DNA of 57,584 bases from Mastigamoeba balamuthi (lineage: Eukaryota > Evosea > Mastigamoebida > Mastigamoebidae): assembly GCA_902651635.1 (NCBI GenBank), contig CACRSC010000083.1, positions 100,164 through 157,747 of the forward strand, in the 5' to 3' direction. Below, piece by piece: positions 39,151 through 50,290 of the stretch. Below the pieces are notes generated by a model. It searched no databases. It was not told the origin of the DNA and saw only the letters and a list, made by a program, of their open reading frames with translations. The first letter of the stretch is position 1. The number at the start of each line of letters is the position of its first letter. The translations under genes were made by a program, and so were the position numbers.

Positions 39151-42111
39151 CTATTTCTGCTTGGGGCACAGGCAGTCGCAGCGGCAGGGCAGGAACCTCC
39201 AGTCGGCCAGCTGGTGGCCTTTGTGGCACGTCGCCGCGCAGACCTCGCACACGTCCTTGTTGGCATCCATCCCGAAGCACGTCCTGCACCTCGCCGCCCA
39301 CTGCTGCATCGAGCACTGGCTGCAGAACTGGTCGCTGCGCAGGTTGCACGACTCGCCGCAGTAGCCGGGCATGACGGTGCACACGCCCCTGCGCCGGGCC
39401 TCGGCGACCCTCGCGTGCTCCCTGCGGTCGAAGCCCGCGACGAGGTTGCGGATCTCGGCCTGCACCTCCCCGTCTTTGGGGAACAGCGCGGCGACCTTGG
39501 ACACCTTGTCGACGAACCCCCACATGCGCACCTGCTCGTGTAGCCTGTCCGCCTCGCGATCCACGGGGGCCCCGGGCTTCCTGTTCCTCGCCGTCGCGTA
39601 GTACAGCAGGCGGAAGCCGGTGAGCTGAATCTCGCCGTCGCCCTCGCCGTCGCCGCCTTCGCTCTGCGTGTCGATGATGTGCATGGCGAGCGGCACAGCG
39701 CCAGCGGCCACGACCAGCGGGGCGGCCCTCTCGTGCGAGAGCAGGCTGCAGAAGACCAGGCAGACGGAGGAGCGCAGCAAGACGTCGTCGGAGCGGGCCT
39801 CGGCGGCCTTGGCGAGCGCCTCGAGGGCCCCGCGCGACGAGAGCAGCGGGACGAACTCCTCGTAGCACGAGACCCTGAACAGCACGTCGACCGAGCAGCC
39901 GATGTAGGAGGAGCCGTTCTCGCCGCCCTGCAGGTCCGAGCGCAGCACGCGGACCACCGCGTCGACCGTCTGCTTGTGCGCGTCTTGGTCGAGCGCCCGG
40001 ATCGACTGCCTGTCCATGTTGTACAGCGACGCCAGCGCGCCCGAGGCGCCGTAGATGGCCTCGGGGTCGCTCAGCGAGCGCAGCACGCGCTGGAGCGCCT
40101 TGACGCCGCCGCTGGTGACGATCAGGCGCGTGAGCTCGCGCGAGGCCTGGCTCAGCTTCCACAGCAGGTTGCTGGCCACGTCCTGTATGTCCGCGTCGGG
40201 CGCAGCGCGCAGCATCCACGCGACGACGTCGCAGGCGAGGTCGTCGGGGACGCACGGCGGGCCGTCCCAGTGCTCCGACGCGCGGTAGAGCAGCTCGAGC
40301 ACGAAGCACGCGTTGTCCTCGCTCTGCTGCACGCAGCGCGGGCCCGCGGGCCGCAGCAGCGCCGCGCAGGCCAGCGAGCCGAACGACTGCGCAAACTGCT
40401 TGGCGAACGCCTCGTTGCTGTTCATGTTGGCCGCGGCCGCCGTGATGAGCCCCTCGACCTCGGGCTGCACCTCCTCGTCGTGCGAGACCGACTCGATCGC
40501 GGCCAGCGCCGCCGAGAGCGTCGCGGGCTTCTCGACGGCGAACCGCAGGCCGAACGGCGGCTCCGAGAGAGCGCGCACGGCGTCGGCGCTGCCGCTGAAG
40601 CACGCGCAGAGCAGCGCGAGGTTGCCCTTGCGCGCGGCGTCGGCGCCGTCGAAGAGGAACGGCTCGCGCGCCATGGCGCGGACCAGCTCGGCGTTGCCGC
40701 TCTTGCAGGCCCACAGCAGCGCGCGGCACTCGCGGGCCTCGGCCGCGCCGACAGAGTACGGCTCCCTGACGAGCTCCTCGACGACGGCGAGGTGGCCCTC
40801 GCAGCAGGCGCACATCAGCGGCGCGCTGCCCCCGATGCGCGCGTCCTCGCGCCCGAGGCTGTACGGCGCCTGCGCGAGCCGCCGGACGGCCGCCGCGGAC
40901 CCGCAGTTGCACGCGGCGACGAGCGCGCGCCCGCCGCCCGCCCGCGCGTCCTCGCGGGTCAGCGCGAACGGCGGCAGCGCCAGCGCGTCGATGACGGCGA
41001 CGCTGCCGTTCTTGCAGGCGACGCGCAGCGCGCGGCACTCGCTGGCCAGCGCGTCGTCGCGGCCCAGCGAGTAGGGCGGCTGCGCGAGCCTGCGCAGGGC
41101 GTCGGCCGTCTCCGCCGCGCACGCGAGGCGCAGCGCGAGGTTGTTCTCCGCGCGCGCGTCCCCTGCGCCGAGGCTGTAGGGCTCGCGCGCGAGGGCGTCG
41201 AGGACCGCTGCGCTGGCGGCGCCGAAGCAGAGCGCGTTGCAGGCGCGGGCGTCGTCCTGCGTCAGCGCGAACGGCGGCAGCGCCAGGCGCGCGACGACGT
41301 CGGCGCGGCCCATCTTGCAGGCGGCCCGCAGCGCGGTGAACTCGTTCTCGGCCAGGTCCTCGCGCGCCACGTCGAACGGCGCCCGCGCGAGCGCGTCGAC
41401 GACGCCGACGGCGCCCGACTCGCACGCGAGGTCGACGGCGGTCATCTCCTCCTCGTCGTGCAGCAGCGCGTGCTCGCGGCCCAGCCCGTACGGCGGCCCC
41501 GCCAGCTCCCCGACGGCCCCGAGGCACCCGCTCGCGCACGCGGCCTGCAGCGCCGCCGCCAGCGTCCCCGGGGCCTCGCGCGCGCTGGCCGACGCGCCCG
41601 CGTTGAACGGCGGGCCCGCGAGAACCCGCACGGCCTCCGCGGCCCGCGGGCCCCCGCGCCTGCAGGCCGCGACGAGCGCCCCGGGGGCAGCGGACTCGTA
41701 GGCCTGTCCCGGGACGCCGCGGACGCCCGCCAGCGCGCGCAGGGCGTCGAGCGGGGCGTCGGGAGCGCTGCAGGCGGCGACGAGGGCACCGCGGAGGCCG
41801 TCGGTGGGCGGCCGCAGGACGTCGCAGAGCCGCGGGCAGCGCGAGAGCAGGCGGCAGAGGTGCCGGGGCGCTGGCAGGCCGCTGAGGAAGGCCAGCAGCG
41901 CGGCCGTGTCGCGCGAGGACGAGGGAGAGAGCAGGCGGGCGAGGCGGTCGTATGCGGGGGCGCAGAGGGCAGCAGCGAAGGCGTCAGAGAGCGCCAGCAG
42001 GTCGCCCGTGTCGGTTACGCGGGGCAGGACGCTCTGGCGCAGGGCCCAGGCGGTCGCCAGGCAGTCCGCGGCTGCGGGACCGCGGTCGCCGGGTCGCACT
42101 GACCGCTCCAT
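39151..42111 (-). CDS. ankyrin-like / armadillo-like / UBR-box protein
   Basis: Intronless 986-aa protein. Residues about 105-500 carry about ten ankyrin-like repeats of about 40 aa with a shared pattern: PPF/PYxLxREDAR, then ALxxACKxGxxxVVxxLA. Residues about 520-830 look like armadillo-type helical repeats (VKALQRVLRSLSDPEAIYGASGAL, split here for reading, and SSVCLVFCSLLSHERAAPLVV are typical). The C-terminus (about 915-980) is a UBR-box-like zinc finger: CRTCFG, CEVC, CHKGH, then PCRCDC. In the family this box binds N-degrons or modified proteins in ubiquitin ligases; no RING or HECT domain is present, so an adaptor role is inferred. Convergent with receptor copy B (130 nt between stops). 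The plus strand carries a long antisense frame that I regard as a GC-rich shadow. Confidence 0.8.
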   Translation of the reverse strand: MERSVRPGDRGPAAADCLATAWALRQSVLPRVTDTGDLLALSDAFAAALCAPAYDRLARLLSPSSSRDTAALLAFLSGLPAPRHLCRLLSRCPRLCDVLRPPTDGLRGALVAACSAPDAPLDALRALAGVRGVPGQAYESAAPGALVAACRRGGPRAAEAVRVLAGPPFNAGASASAREAPGTLAAALQAACASGCLGAVGELAGPPYGLGREHALLHDEEEMTAVDLACESGAVGVVDALARAPFDVAREDLAENEFTALRAACKMGRADVVARLALPPFALTQDDARACNALCFGAASAAVLDALAREPYSLGAGDARAENNLALRLACAAETADALRRLAQPPYSLGRDDALASECRALRVACKNGSVAVIDALALPPFALTREDARAGGGRALVAACNCGSAAAVRRLAQAPYSLGREDARIGGSAPLMCACCEGHLAVVEELVREPYSVGAAEARECRALLWACKSGNAELVRAMAREPFLFDGADAARKGNLALLCACFSGSADAVRALSEPPFGLRFAVEKPATLSAALAAIESVSHDEEVQPEVEGLITAAAANMNSNEAFAKQFAQSFGSLACAALLRPAGPRCVQQSEDNACFVLELLYRASEHWDGPPCVPDDLACDVVAWMLRAAPDADIQDVASNLLWKLSQASRELTRLIVTSGGVKALQRVLRSLSDPEAIYGASGALASLYNMDRQSIRALDQDAHKQTVDAVVRVLRSDLQGGENGSSYIGCSVDVLFRVSCYEEFVPLLSSRGALEALAKAAEARSDDVLLRSSVCLVFCSLLSHERAAPLVVAAGAVPLAMHIIDTQSEGGDGEGDGEIQLTGFRLLYYATARNRKPGAPVDREADRLHEQVRMWGFVDKVSKVAALFPKDGEVQAEIRNLVAGFDRREHARVAEARRRGVCTVMPGYCGESCNLRSDQFCSQCSMQQWAARCRTCFGMDANKDVCEVCAATCHKGHQLADWRFLPCRCDCLCPKQK

Positions 42112-42292
42112 CAGAACCAGCAGAGGGGGGCTGAGATTTTCTCCCTGTCAGGGACGAATCTTCCTGGATGACGCAATCAACCCCCCCGGCAAGGTCGGTA
42201 ATCTCACTTGGGCGACTCGCAAATGTAGAGTCAGTACAAAGACTGAAATGATACTACCATTCCCTCGTCACATCTGGTCGCTGAGTTCAAAT

Positions 42293-42300
42293 GAAATATC
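42293..42300 (+). promoter_or_regulatory. candidate AAATATC promoter element
   Basis: GAAATATC about 100 nt before the ATG at 42397. Confidence 0.45.
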
Positions 42301-42305
42301 TACTC

Positions 42306-42324
42306 TATCAAGATCATCTTGATA
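42306..42324. repeat. perfect 9-bp inverted repeat, 1-nt spacer
   Basis: TATCAAGAT-C-ATCTTGATA, six bases after the AAATATC element. It may be a binding site for a dimeric regulator; this is inference. Confidence 0.5.
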
Positions 42325-42396
42325 TTTACCGGTAAGAGAGAAAATTGCGAGCCGTACCGACTTTTCAAACCCGGACTCTCGGTGGACTGCCCTCCA

Positions 42397-45300
42397 ATGC
42401 TCGCACTTGCTGCACTGCTGTCTCTGGCGCTCGCGGCCGCTGCTGCCGACCTGCGGGGGCAGATCGCCACTCACGCCATCACGCTGCCCGCGGCCCTGAA
42501 GCCCGGGGGCGACAACTGGCGCGTGTGGGGGTCCAAGCCCCTGACGACCCGCCTCTACCTCAGCCCCACCGCCGACGGGTCAGTTGCGCAACCGCCTTTT
42601 CCCCGCGATTTTCACCACGCGCGCACCGAAGGTACCTCGTGGGGTGGTCGGACGCCGCGGGCGCGGGCCACGTGACGGCGGTCTCTTCGCAGTACACGAT
42701 AACCAAGACGCTCGATTTCGCCGGGTGCGATTGCGATTTTGCCTGTTGGCCCCCCCCCTCCCCCAGCAGCGCGTTTCTGAGCGGGTCTCACGCCCTCTGC
42801 CACGCAGCGTTGAGGTCCGCGGTCTCGCCGGCCACAGCGACGGCTCGTTCGGCGTGCTGCTCTGGAGCCAAACGGGCAAGTCCATTGCGGTCCGCAAGGT
42901 CTCGAGCTGTACGACGTCTCTGCTCCTGCGACACGGCAATCAACTGATTCGGGGCCTCACACACACGCGCGCACAACAGCCGGAGCGAAGCTCTGGGAGA
43001 CCAAGCTGGTCAACTCCGACGGCGCGGTGCCGGACGACTTCGGCATCGGGGAGAGCAGGCTGACGTACGGGACGGCCGGCGGCAAGGGGCGCTACGGGGC
43101 GTACTACCACGTGCACAGCACCACGGGGCACGAGGGCGACGCCCTCAAGTGGGTCGACGAGGCCACGGGGGCGGCCACCAACGAGTGGGACTGGGGCTGC
43201 TCGCACAGCATGTCCGTGCTCCTGGGGTTCAGCTCCGCGGACTCGCTGTTCGCGCCCGTCTGCGTGACCGACTGCTACCCGGGCACTGGCAGCGGCGACT
43301 TCTCGGCCGTCTCGCAGGGCGGCATCTTCTCGTGGAACGACGAGAGCAAGCGCATCTACACGCTCGACGGCGGCTGCGACGGCAGCGTCGCGGGAGAGCT
43401 GGGCGAGATGGTCGCGGCGCCGACGACGGGGTTCAAGATGGTGTTCAACGGGCACCGCAACAAGGCGGGCCTGGGGCAGAACAGCTACAAGNNNNNNNNN
43501 NNNNNNNNNNNNNNNNNNNNNNNNNNNNNNNNNNNNNNNNNNNNNNNNNNNNNNNNNNNNNNNNNNNNNNNNNNNNNNNNNNNNNNNNNNNNNNNNNNNN
43601 NNNNNNNNNNNNNNNNNNNNNNNNNNNNNNNNNNNNNNNNNNNNNNNNNNNNNNNNNNNNNNNNNNNNNNNNNNNNNNNNNNNNNNNNNNNNNNNNNNNN
43701 NNNNNNNNNNNNNNNNNNNNNNNNNNNNNNNNNNNNNNNNNNNNNNNNNNNNNNNNNNNNNNNNNNNNNNNNNNNNNNNNNNNNNNNNNNNNNNNNNNNN
43801 NNNNNNNNNNNNNNNNNNNNNNNNNNNNNNNNNNNNNNNNNNNNNNNNNNNNNNNNNNNNNNNNNNNNNNNNNNNNNNNNNNNNNNNNNNNNNNNNNNNN
43901 NNNNNNNNNNNNNNNNNNNNNNNNNNNNNNNNNNNNNNNNNNNNNNNNNNNNNNNNNNNNNNNNNNNNNNNNNNNNNNNNNNNNNNNNNNNNNNNNNNNN
44001 NNNNNNNNNNNNNNNNNNNNNNNNNNNNNNNNNNNNNNNNNNNNNNNNNNNNNNNNNNNNNNNNNNNNNNNNNNNNNNNNNNNNNNNNNNNNNNNNNNNN
44101 NNNNNNNNNNNNNNNNNNNNNNNNNNNNNNNNNNNNNNNNNNNNNNNNNNNNNNNNNNNNNNNNNNNNNNNNNNNNNNNNNNNNNNNNNNNNNNNNNNNN
44201 NNNNNNNNNNNNNNNNNNNNNNNNNNNNNNNNNNNNNNNNNNNNNNNNNNNNNNNNNNNNNNNNNNNNNNNNNNNNNNNNNNNNNNNNNNNNNNNNNNNN
44301 NNNNNNNNNNNNNNNNNNNNNNNNNNNNNNNNNNNNNNNNNNNNNNNNNNNNNNNNNNNNNNNNNNNNNNNNNNNNNNNNNNNNNNNNNNNNNNNNNNNN
44401 NNNNNNNNNNNNNNNNNNNNNNNNNNNNNNNNNNNNNNNNNNNCCCCTGACGACCCGCCTCTACCTCAGCCCCACCGCCGACGGGTCAGTTGCGCAACCG
44501 CCTTTTCCCCGCGATTTTCACCACGCGCGCACCGAAGGTACCTCGTGGGGTGGTCGGACGCCGCGGGCGCGGGCCACGTGACGGCGGTCTCTTCGCAGTA
44601 CACGATAACCAAGACGCTCGATTTCGCCGGGTGCGATTGCGATTTTGCCTGTTGGCCCCCCCCTCCCCCAGCAGCGCGTTTCTGAGCGGGTCTCACGCCC
44701 TCTGCCACGCAGCGTTGAGGTCCGCGGTCTCGCCGGCCACAGCGACGGCTCGTTCGGCGTGCTGCTCTGGAGCCAAACGGGCAAGTCCATTGCGGTCCGC
44801 AAGGTCTCGAGCTGTACGACGTCTCTGCTCCTGCGACACGGCAATCAACTGATTCGGGGCCTCACACACACGCGCGCACAACAGCCGGAGCGAAGCTCTG
44901 GGAGACCAAGCTGGTCAACTCCGACGGCGCGGTGCCGGACGACTTCGGCATCGGGGAGAGCAGGCTGACGTACGGGACGGCCGGCGGCAAGGGGCGCTAC
45001 GGGGCGTACTACCACGTGCACAGCACCACGGGGCACGAGGGCGACGCCCTCAAGTGGGTCGACGAGGCCACGGGGGCGGCCACCAACGAGTGGGACTGGG
45101 GCTGCTCGCACAGCATGTCCGTGCTCCTGGGGTTCAGCTCCGCGGACTCGCTGTTCGCGCCCGTCTGCGTGACCGACTGCTACCCGGGCACTGGCAGCGG
45201 CGACTTCTCGGCCGTCTCGCAGGGCGGCATCTTCTCGTGGAACGACGAGAGCAAGCGCATCTACACGCTCGACGGCGGCTGCGACGGCAGCGTCGCGGGA

Positions 45301-45831
45301 GAGCTGGGCGAGATGGTCGCGGCGCCGACGACGGGGTTCAAGATGGTGTTCAACGGGCACCGCAACAAGGCGGGCCTGGGGCAGAACAGCTACAAGGAGG
45401 ACTCGATGAACCAGGACATCGGCTTCGTGTCGATCGGCAGCGACGGGTCGCTCTCGGGGTCGGTCAAGTGGCTCACGAGCACGTCGGAGAACGAGGCCGA
45501 CTCGGGCATCGCCAGGTACGGGGGGATCACGCAGGAGCTGTACCTCGCGGGCTGGAAGTCGGGCAGCAAGTACATGCTCGCCGAGGTCGATGGCTCCGGG
45601 GCCTTCCAGACGAAGCCCGTGGACGTCACCGATCTGGTGCAGTGGGGCGCCCGCGACGACCCGTTCAAGACTGCCGCCGACGGGTCGATCGTGTGGGTAT
45701 ACTCCCCTGCGCAGGCCAGCGACATCGTCATCGCCAGGGTCACGTACTCCCCAGCCAAGGGCGCTGCGTGTACCGCCAAGGTCAGTGTGGCACTGCTTGC
45801 AGTGCTCGTCGCTGCAGTGCTGCTGTGGTGA
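42397..45831 (+). CDS. secreted or GPI-anchored protein of unknown family (model crosses a gap)
   Basis: If the duplicated block around the gap is an assembly error, exons 42397-42578, 44538-44630, 44713-44813 and 44885-45831 give a consistent 440-aa protein. The N-terminus MLALAALLSLALAAAAA is a signal peptide. The body is rich in Gly, Ser and aromatic residues with short beta-like segments (YLVGWSDAAG, GAYYHVHSTTGHEGD, FKMVFNGHRN) and few cysteines, compatible with a beta-propeller or sandwich; I do not recognise the family. The C-terminus is hydrophobic (VSVALLAVLVAAVLLW) with no charged tail, as in GPI-attachment signals. The first copy of exons 2-4 (42632-43491) runs into the gap. Confidence 0.7.
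42538..43491 (+). repeat. first copy of a 954-bp block duplicated across the gap
   Basis: Identical by eye to 44444-45396 except for one C in a homopolymer near 42750 (9 C here, 8 C there). The block ends exactly at the first N. It is probably contig-end overlap rather than a real duplication. Confidence 0.85.
43492..44443. other. assembly gap (952 N), probably spurious
   Basis: The gap length (952) is almost the same as the flanking duplicated block (953-954). This would arise if an estimated overlap of about -953 were written as a positive gap. Confidence 0.8.
44444..45396 (+). repeat. second copy of the duplicated block
   Basis: Begins at the first base after the gap and matches 42538-43491; sequence unique to this side continues after 45396. 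Confidence 0.85.
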
Positions 45832-46123
45832 GACACTAACAAGGATCAATTGCACAGACAGATCAGCGTGCATACACCGTAGCTTTGTGAAGGGTCTTAA
45901 ACCCAACCAAGGAGACCAACACGAGAGCAGAATACAGCAGGGTGATTGCGGACGTGTCTGCAGAGGTGGCACAGAAAACCGAACCCGCTGACTCACCCGG
46001 CGGGGATAGTTCACACTTATTTTGATCCATGGAACCAGCTTGGGCTACAGTTCTCCTCTCCCACGGATACGACGAAGTTGCACCTCGATTCCGGCATCGG
46101 GTTACTGGGACAAGCTCGGTCAA

Positions 46124-46132
46124 CAAATATCT
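46124..46132 (+). promoter_or_regulatory. AAATATC-type element
   Basis: CAAATATCT about 72-79 nt before the ATG at 46203. Confidence 0.3.
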
Positions 46133-46202
46133 ACCAGTTCTTCGAACGAGAAGAGAAAACAGCAATCGCCACACCTGCGATCCACAATCAAGCAAACACC
46201 CG

Positions 46203-49200
46203 ATGAGAAGCACAGCATTTGCGTTGCTGCTCGTTAGCTCCTACGCTCTCGCACGGCCCCTCCCCTATCCAGGCGCCACGTGGCCCAGCAACATCCCGCT
46301 GGACAGCATCTCTGCCAGCGGCGCCGGCTACACGCTGTCCTCCAACCCCTCGGCGCCCGTCCGGGTCTACGACGCCTCCGTCTCGGCTGCCGCTGGCGAC
46401 GTCGACGGCGACCACGTGGGCGACATCGTCACGGCGGGGCACGGGGCAATCCACGTGGTGCTGGGCCCCCTGTCCCAGCGCACACGTGTCGCCACGTCGC
46501 CGGGGCACCGCATCGACGCCCCTCAGTGCGATGGCGGGGCTGGCAGCGTCGCCGTGGCGTCGGCGGGCGACATCAACAGCGACGGCCTGAACGACTTTAT
46601 TGCCGTGTGCGGCGGGGGCCGCGCGTACGTGGTGCTGGGGCGCGCCATGGGCACGGCGTGGCCGAGGGACACGTCGTCTGTCGGCAACGCGACGCGGTCA
46701 TTCTCTCTCGCACAGGCAGGGGCGTGGGCAGCGGGCGTGGGGGACATCAACGGCGACAAGTGCGGGGACATCGCTGTGGCCAGGGCCGACGGCCTCGTGG
46801 CGGTGCTGTTCGGCAGGCGTGGCGCAGCGTGGCCCGACGTCGTCGATGTGAGCGTAGCGCCGTCGAGGTTCCCGTTCGGAGGGTTCGTTGTTCGGGACGC
46901 GGAGCGGATGAGCAGTGCGGGCGACGTGAACGGGGACGGCATCGACGACCTTGTGGTGGGTAACGCGCAGCTGTCTCCCGGGGGCAGGTACCGCGCCGGC
47001 TCAGCCTTCATTGTGTTTGGCCGCGCATCGTGGGCGGAGACGCTGGACCTGCGCACGGACAATGGGGTCATGTCAGTCGAGGGAGAGCATCCAAACGACA
47101 GGGCAGGGCTATCAGTGTCAGGAGCCGGCGATCTCGACGCCGACGGTGTGCCCGAGGTTGTAGTGGGTCTGCAACCACTCAAGGGCCACAGGTCAGCAAG
47201 GTATTTTGTTGTGTTTGGCAACGGTAACCGGTCTGCTGTGTGGCCCCGCTCTATTGCAGTCCTTGCCTCCTCTCAGGCCGAGCACACTGGAGTGCGCACA
47301 TGCCTTATCGTGGCTAACGACCTCGGCTACTCGTTCAACCCGAAGAATAACGGCACTATGCTCTCGTCGTCACCTGCTGGTGACATCAACGGAGATGGCG
47401 TCGATGACGTTCTGCTGTGCCATATAATGCGGTCCAAGTCCTCCATGTGCACTGTTCTTCTGGGCAGTGCCGGTCTGTGGCAATCCAACGAGACCACTCA
47501 ACAAGGCAGGTCACTTGTCATCTACTACAGCTACCGCCCATCTGCATTGTCTTTGCATCTGGGCAGAACAGTTGGTGCACTGGGCGACATCGACGGCGAT
47601 GGACTCGACGACATTCTGATGGGTGCTCCGAATAAAGACAGCTCGAGACTCGGTTGCACGTACATTCTGCGCGGGCACAAGTGGAACGCAAGCGAATTGC
47701 CCAGCATGATTGAGCTGGACCTGGCCCAGTACCAGGGCACCGGATACATCCTGCTCAGCCAGAGCACAGCCCCACAGGTGGGCGCCTCTGTGCACGGCGT
47801 GGGCGACATCAACAACGACGGCCACGCAGATTTTGCTGTGGGCGCCCCTGGGGCTGGTCTAGTCTTCATCAAGCTCGGAGCCATCGGGCCTGTGCCGCCA
47901 GAGTCCTCGATCGAGACTGGATCAGTGGTACTGGAGAGCAACGAGGCGTGGGACATGTTCGGGTGGTCGGTGTCGTCGGGTGGCGATGTGAACGGGGACG
48001 GAGTGGCAGACTTGGTTGTTGGAGCTCCGGGAGCGAACAACGGCGTTGGCAAGGCATACGTGGTGTTTGGTCGTAGTGGATTCTGGACGCCAGGGGCTGT
48101 CGTTCGTGTTGCCAACCTCAGTGCTGCAGAAGGGATTGTGATTAGTGGGGACAAGGAGTGGCCCGGGTGTGGATACCAGGTGAGCTCTGCTGGGGACATC
48201 AACAAGGACGGCATCGACGACATTATTGTCGGTGCAGTCCACACAACAGGCGCTCAGAGAATCATAGTGGGGGCACGTGCCTATATTATGTATGGTGCAG
48301 GTCATCATTCCGCAGTCGTTGACCTTGCGGAGCTCGATATCCACAATGGATTTTCTGTGGACGATATCGTGCAGTATGCCTCATCCGTCTTTGCATTGGG
48401 CCCTGTTGGCGATGTGAATGGCGATGGAATTGGCGACATTGCATTTGGTGCTACCTCATGTTCATGGTTTCTGTTCTGTAGATGGGACACCTTCGTAGTG
48501 TTTGGAGGCCGGATGTTAGACTCATCGTTCAGTGTGAAAACACTCGATGGTTCCAATGGATTTGCAGTGGAATACAAAGATGCTGTTTTCTTTGGAGACT
48601 TCACTCTGGGAGCTGCAGGTGACATAAACGGCGATGGCTGGTCAGACGTTGCTATGGGCACATCACTGGGAACATTCGTTCTATTTGGTCATGGTGGGCG
48701 CTGGCCAAGTCTCATCACCGGTTCACAACTGGAAGTAAATAGCACTATGATGCAAATTGGCTCAGTTGGTCCAATTGCCTCGGCGGACCTAAACCACGAT
48801 GGAATTGCTGATGTTGCAGTACTGGGCACTACCGGTTCTCACTACTTGGAGGTCGTATTTGGACACAAGGGAGAATGGCCAAGGCAATTTTACTTGGATC
48901 TGATGAGAGGCTTTGGCGGCTTCATTCTGGAAGACACCGAGGATCTGTCCAAGAACGGTCTTGCATCACTGTCATGGGCTGGGGATATCAATGGAGATGG
49001 AGTCGACGACCTTCTCCTGAGCACTTCTGATGCAAGCAGAGGCACAGGAAGAGTGTGGGTTGTGTTTGGCGCATGCGAGCCCCGTGTGCACACACCCATT
49101 CAGGAGCTTCCTGGTTTCCACAATGCCACTGCTGAGGTGATGTACAATTTCACTGTTCCTGCTGGAGTAGCATTCGTTCAGGACGATGGGGAGAGACTAT

Positions 49201-49643
49201 CACTCAGTGCAACGTGGTCCGCTGAGTGGCTGCACTTTGACCCCCGGATTGGTGAATTCTCAGGATTCCCGATTTCGCAGCTTTGGACAGAGGGGTACTC
49301 TGAGCTGATATATATCTGGGCGACGAACAAAAGGGGTGTGTCTATTCCACAGACGTTTGTTCTCTTCGTTGATAGCACTAGCTCTATTAACATTGATCTC
49401 GGTGCCAACTACCCTATCGTGCTATTCGGAGGTGAGAAGGGTTGCATAACAAGGCTTACCCCGATTGTAATAACCACGGAGGACAGTACTGTTACTGTTA
49501 CAATCCTCTCTGATGCACTGAGAATATATTCCGAGGAAATGAGTGAATCGACATCTATTGATATGGAACCTGGTAAGTGGATTGCAGATGGATCTATCAA
49601 GGAAGTGAATAAGTTGCTCTCCGAATTGGTATTTGAGTACTCC
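46203..49643 (+). pseudogene. FG-GAP membrane protein gene, 5' part, interrupted by a retrotransposon
   Basis: 1147 codons of host sequence. MRSTAFALLLVSSYALA is a signal peptide. I count 14 FG-GAP repeats (DxNxDG loops followed by VVFG-type ends), the same number as in the PARP receptor at 20072-25104, and then a cadherin-like/He_PIG-type domain. The open frame continues through the 96-bp LTR (32 codons, no stop) and ends at 49757, so the present product would be a soluble ectodomain with a foreign tail. The original 3' end lies at 55238-55396. Intronless, unlike its relative. Base composition falls from GC-rich to clearly AT-richer after about 47200. The start at 46203 is chosen for the signal peptide; the upstream open codons do not look coding. 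Confidence 0.85.
49640..49643. other. 4-bp target-site duplication, left
   Basis: CTCC immediately before the left LTR; the same four bases follow the right LTR at 55234-55237. Confidence 0.8.
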
Positions 49644-49739
49644 TGTAGTGATCTTCTCACCCCAATTCTCACCTCAACGTCACCAACACCCGATATCAAA
49701 ACAGAGCTCTCTTTCCCTTCGTTCAGTCACACCCTCACA
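49644..49739 (+). repeat. 5' LTR, 96 bp
   Basis: Starts TGTAGTGATC, ends CCCTCACA. Identical to the right LTR. Very short for this family, so U3, R and U5 must be compressed. Confidence 0.9.
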
Positions 49740-49921
49740 ATAGCTATTGTGGTTTAATTTTAAACCTCAAGCCGCGCGTGCCAGTAGCTATCGCCCCGGA
49801 ACCCCGGTGGACCTGCCTAGGCCGTGGTGCCTCGTTAGGCCAGTATCTACCAACGTTCTAGGGGCCACAAACGTTATTTCCATCGTCGGGAAACCTACGT
49901 CGGAAAAACCCACGCACGTGC

Positions 49922-50231
49922 GCCGGTCTACGTTTGAGCTACTCGTTTCTCGGACGTCCCTGTTTAGTTCTACGCCCCTTCTGAGCTCCAAGCATCGAGC
50001 CTGCGTGGAGATCGGCGTTAGAGGCGTCGTTAGAACTCGTTGGCCCGCGTTTTTCGATTCGTACGAATTTCGCGCGTGCAGGTACGTTTGAGCCACTCTC
50101 GTTTCTCTGAGGTTCCTACCGAGTTCTACGCCCCTTCTGAGCTCCAAGCATCGTGTCTGCGTGGAAACCAGTGTTAGAGGCGTCGTTAGAGCCCACTAGT
50201 CCACGTTTCTCGATCCGGGAAGAATTGCTCA
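49922..50231 (+). repeat. two imperfect tandem copies (about 155 bp) in the element leader
   Basis: Units at about 49922-50079 and 50080-50231 share the blocks TACGTTTGAG, AGTTCTACGCCCCTTCTGAG, CTCCAAGCATCG and GTTAGAGGCGTCGTTAGA. They lie between the 5' LTR and the gag start and may be regulatory or packaging sequence. Confidence 0.8.
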
Positions 50232-50290
50232 CTCCTTTTCCAGAAAGACAGCGTGGAATAGCATTGGAATCTCTCGTATACCGTTGTCTA

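Larger units (their letters stand above)
42112..42396. promoter_or_regulatory. divergent intergenic region, UBR gene (-) and secreted protein gene (+)
   Basis: 285 nt, noticeably AT-richer than the flanking genes. It contains GAAATATC (42293-42300), 97-104 nt before the rightward ATG, and directly after it the 19-nt inverted repeat at 42306-42324. Confidence 0.5.

Noticed and set aside
39679-42102. 807-codon plus-strand open frame
   Set aside because: Antisense shadow of the ankyrin/ARM/UBR gene, low-complexity and without domains.
42538-45396. real tandem gene duplication
   Set aside because: Near-perfect identity including introns, boundaries exactly at the gap and gap size equal to the block length point to an assembly artefact.
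50153-50290. start of Gag-Pol at 50153
   Set aside because: The codon there is GTG and lies inside the leader tandem repeat; the first ATG in frame is 50291.
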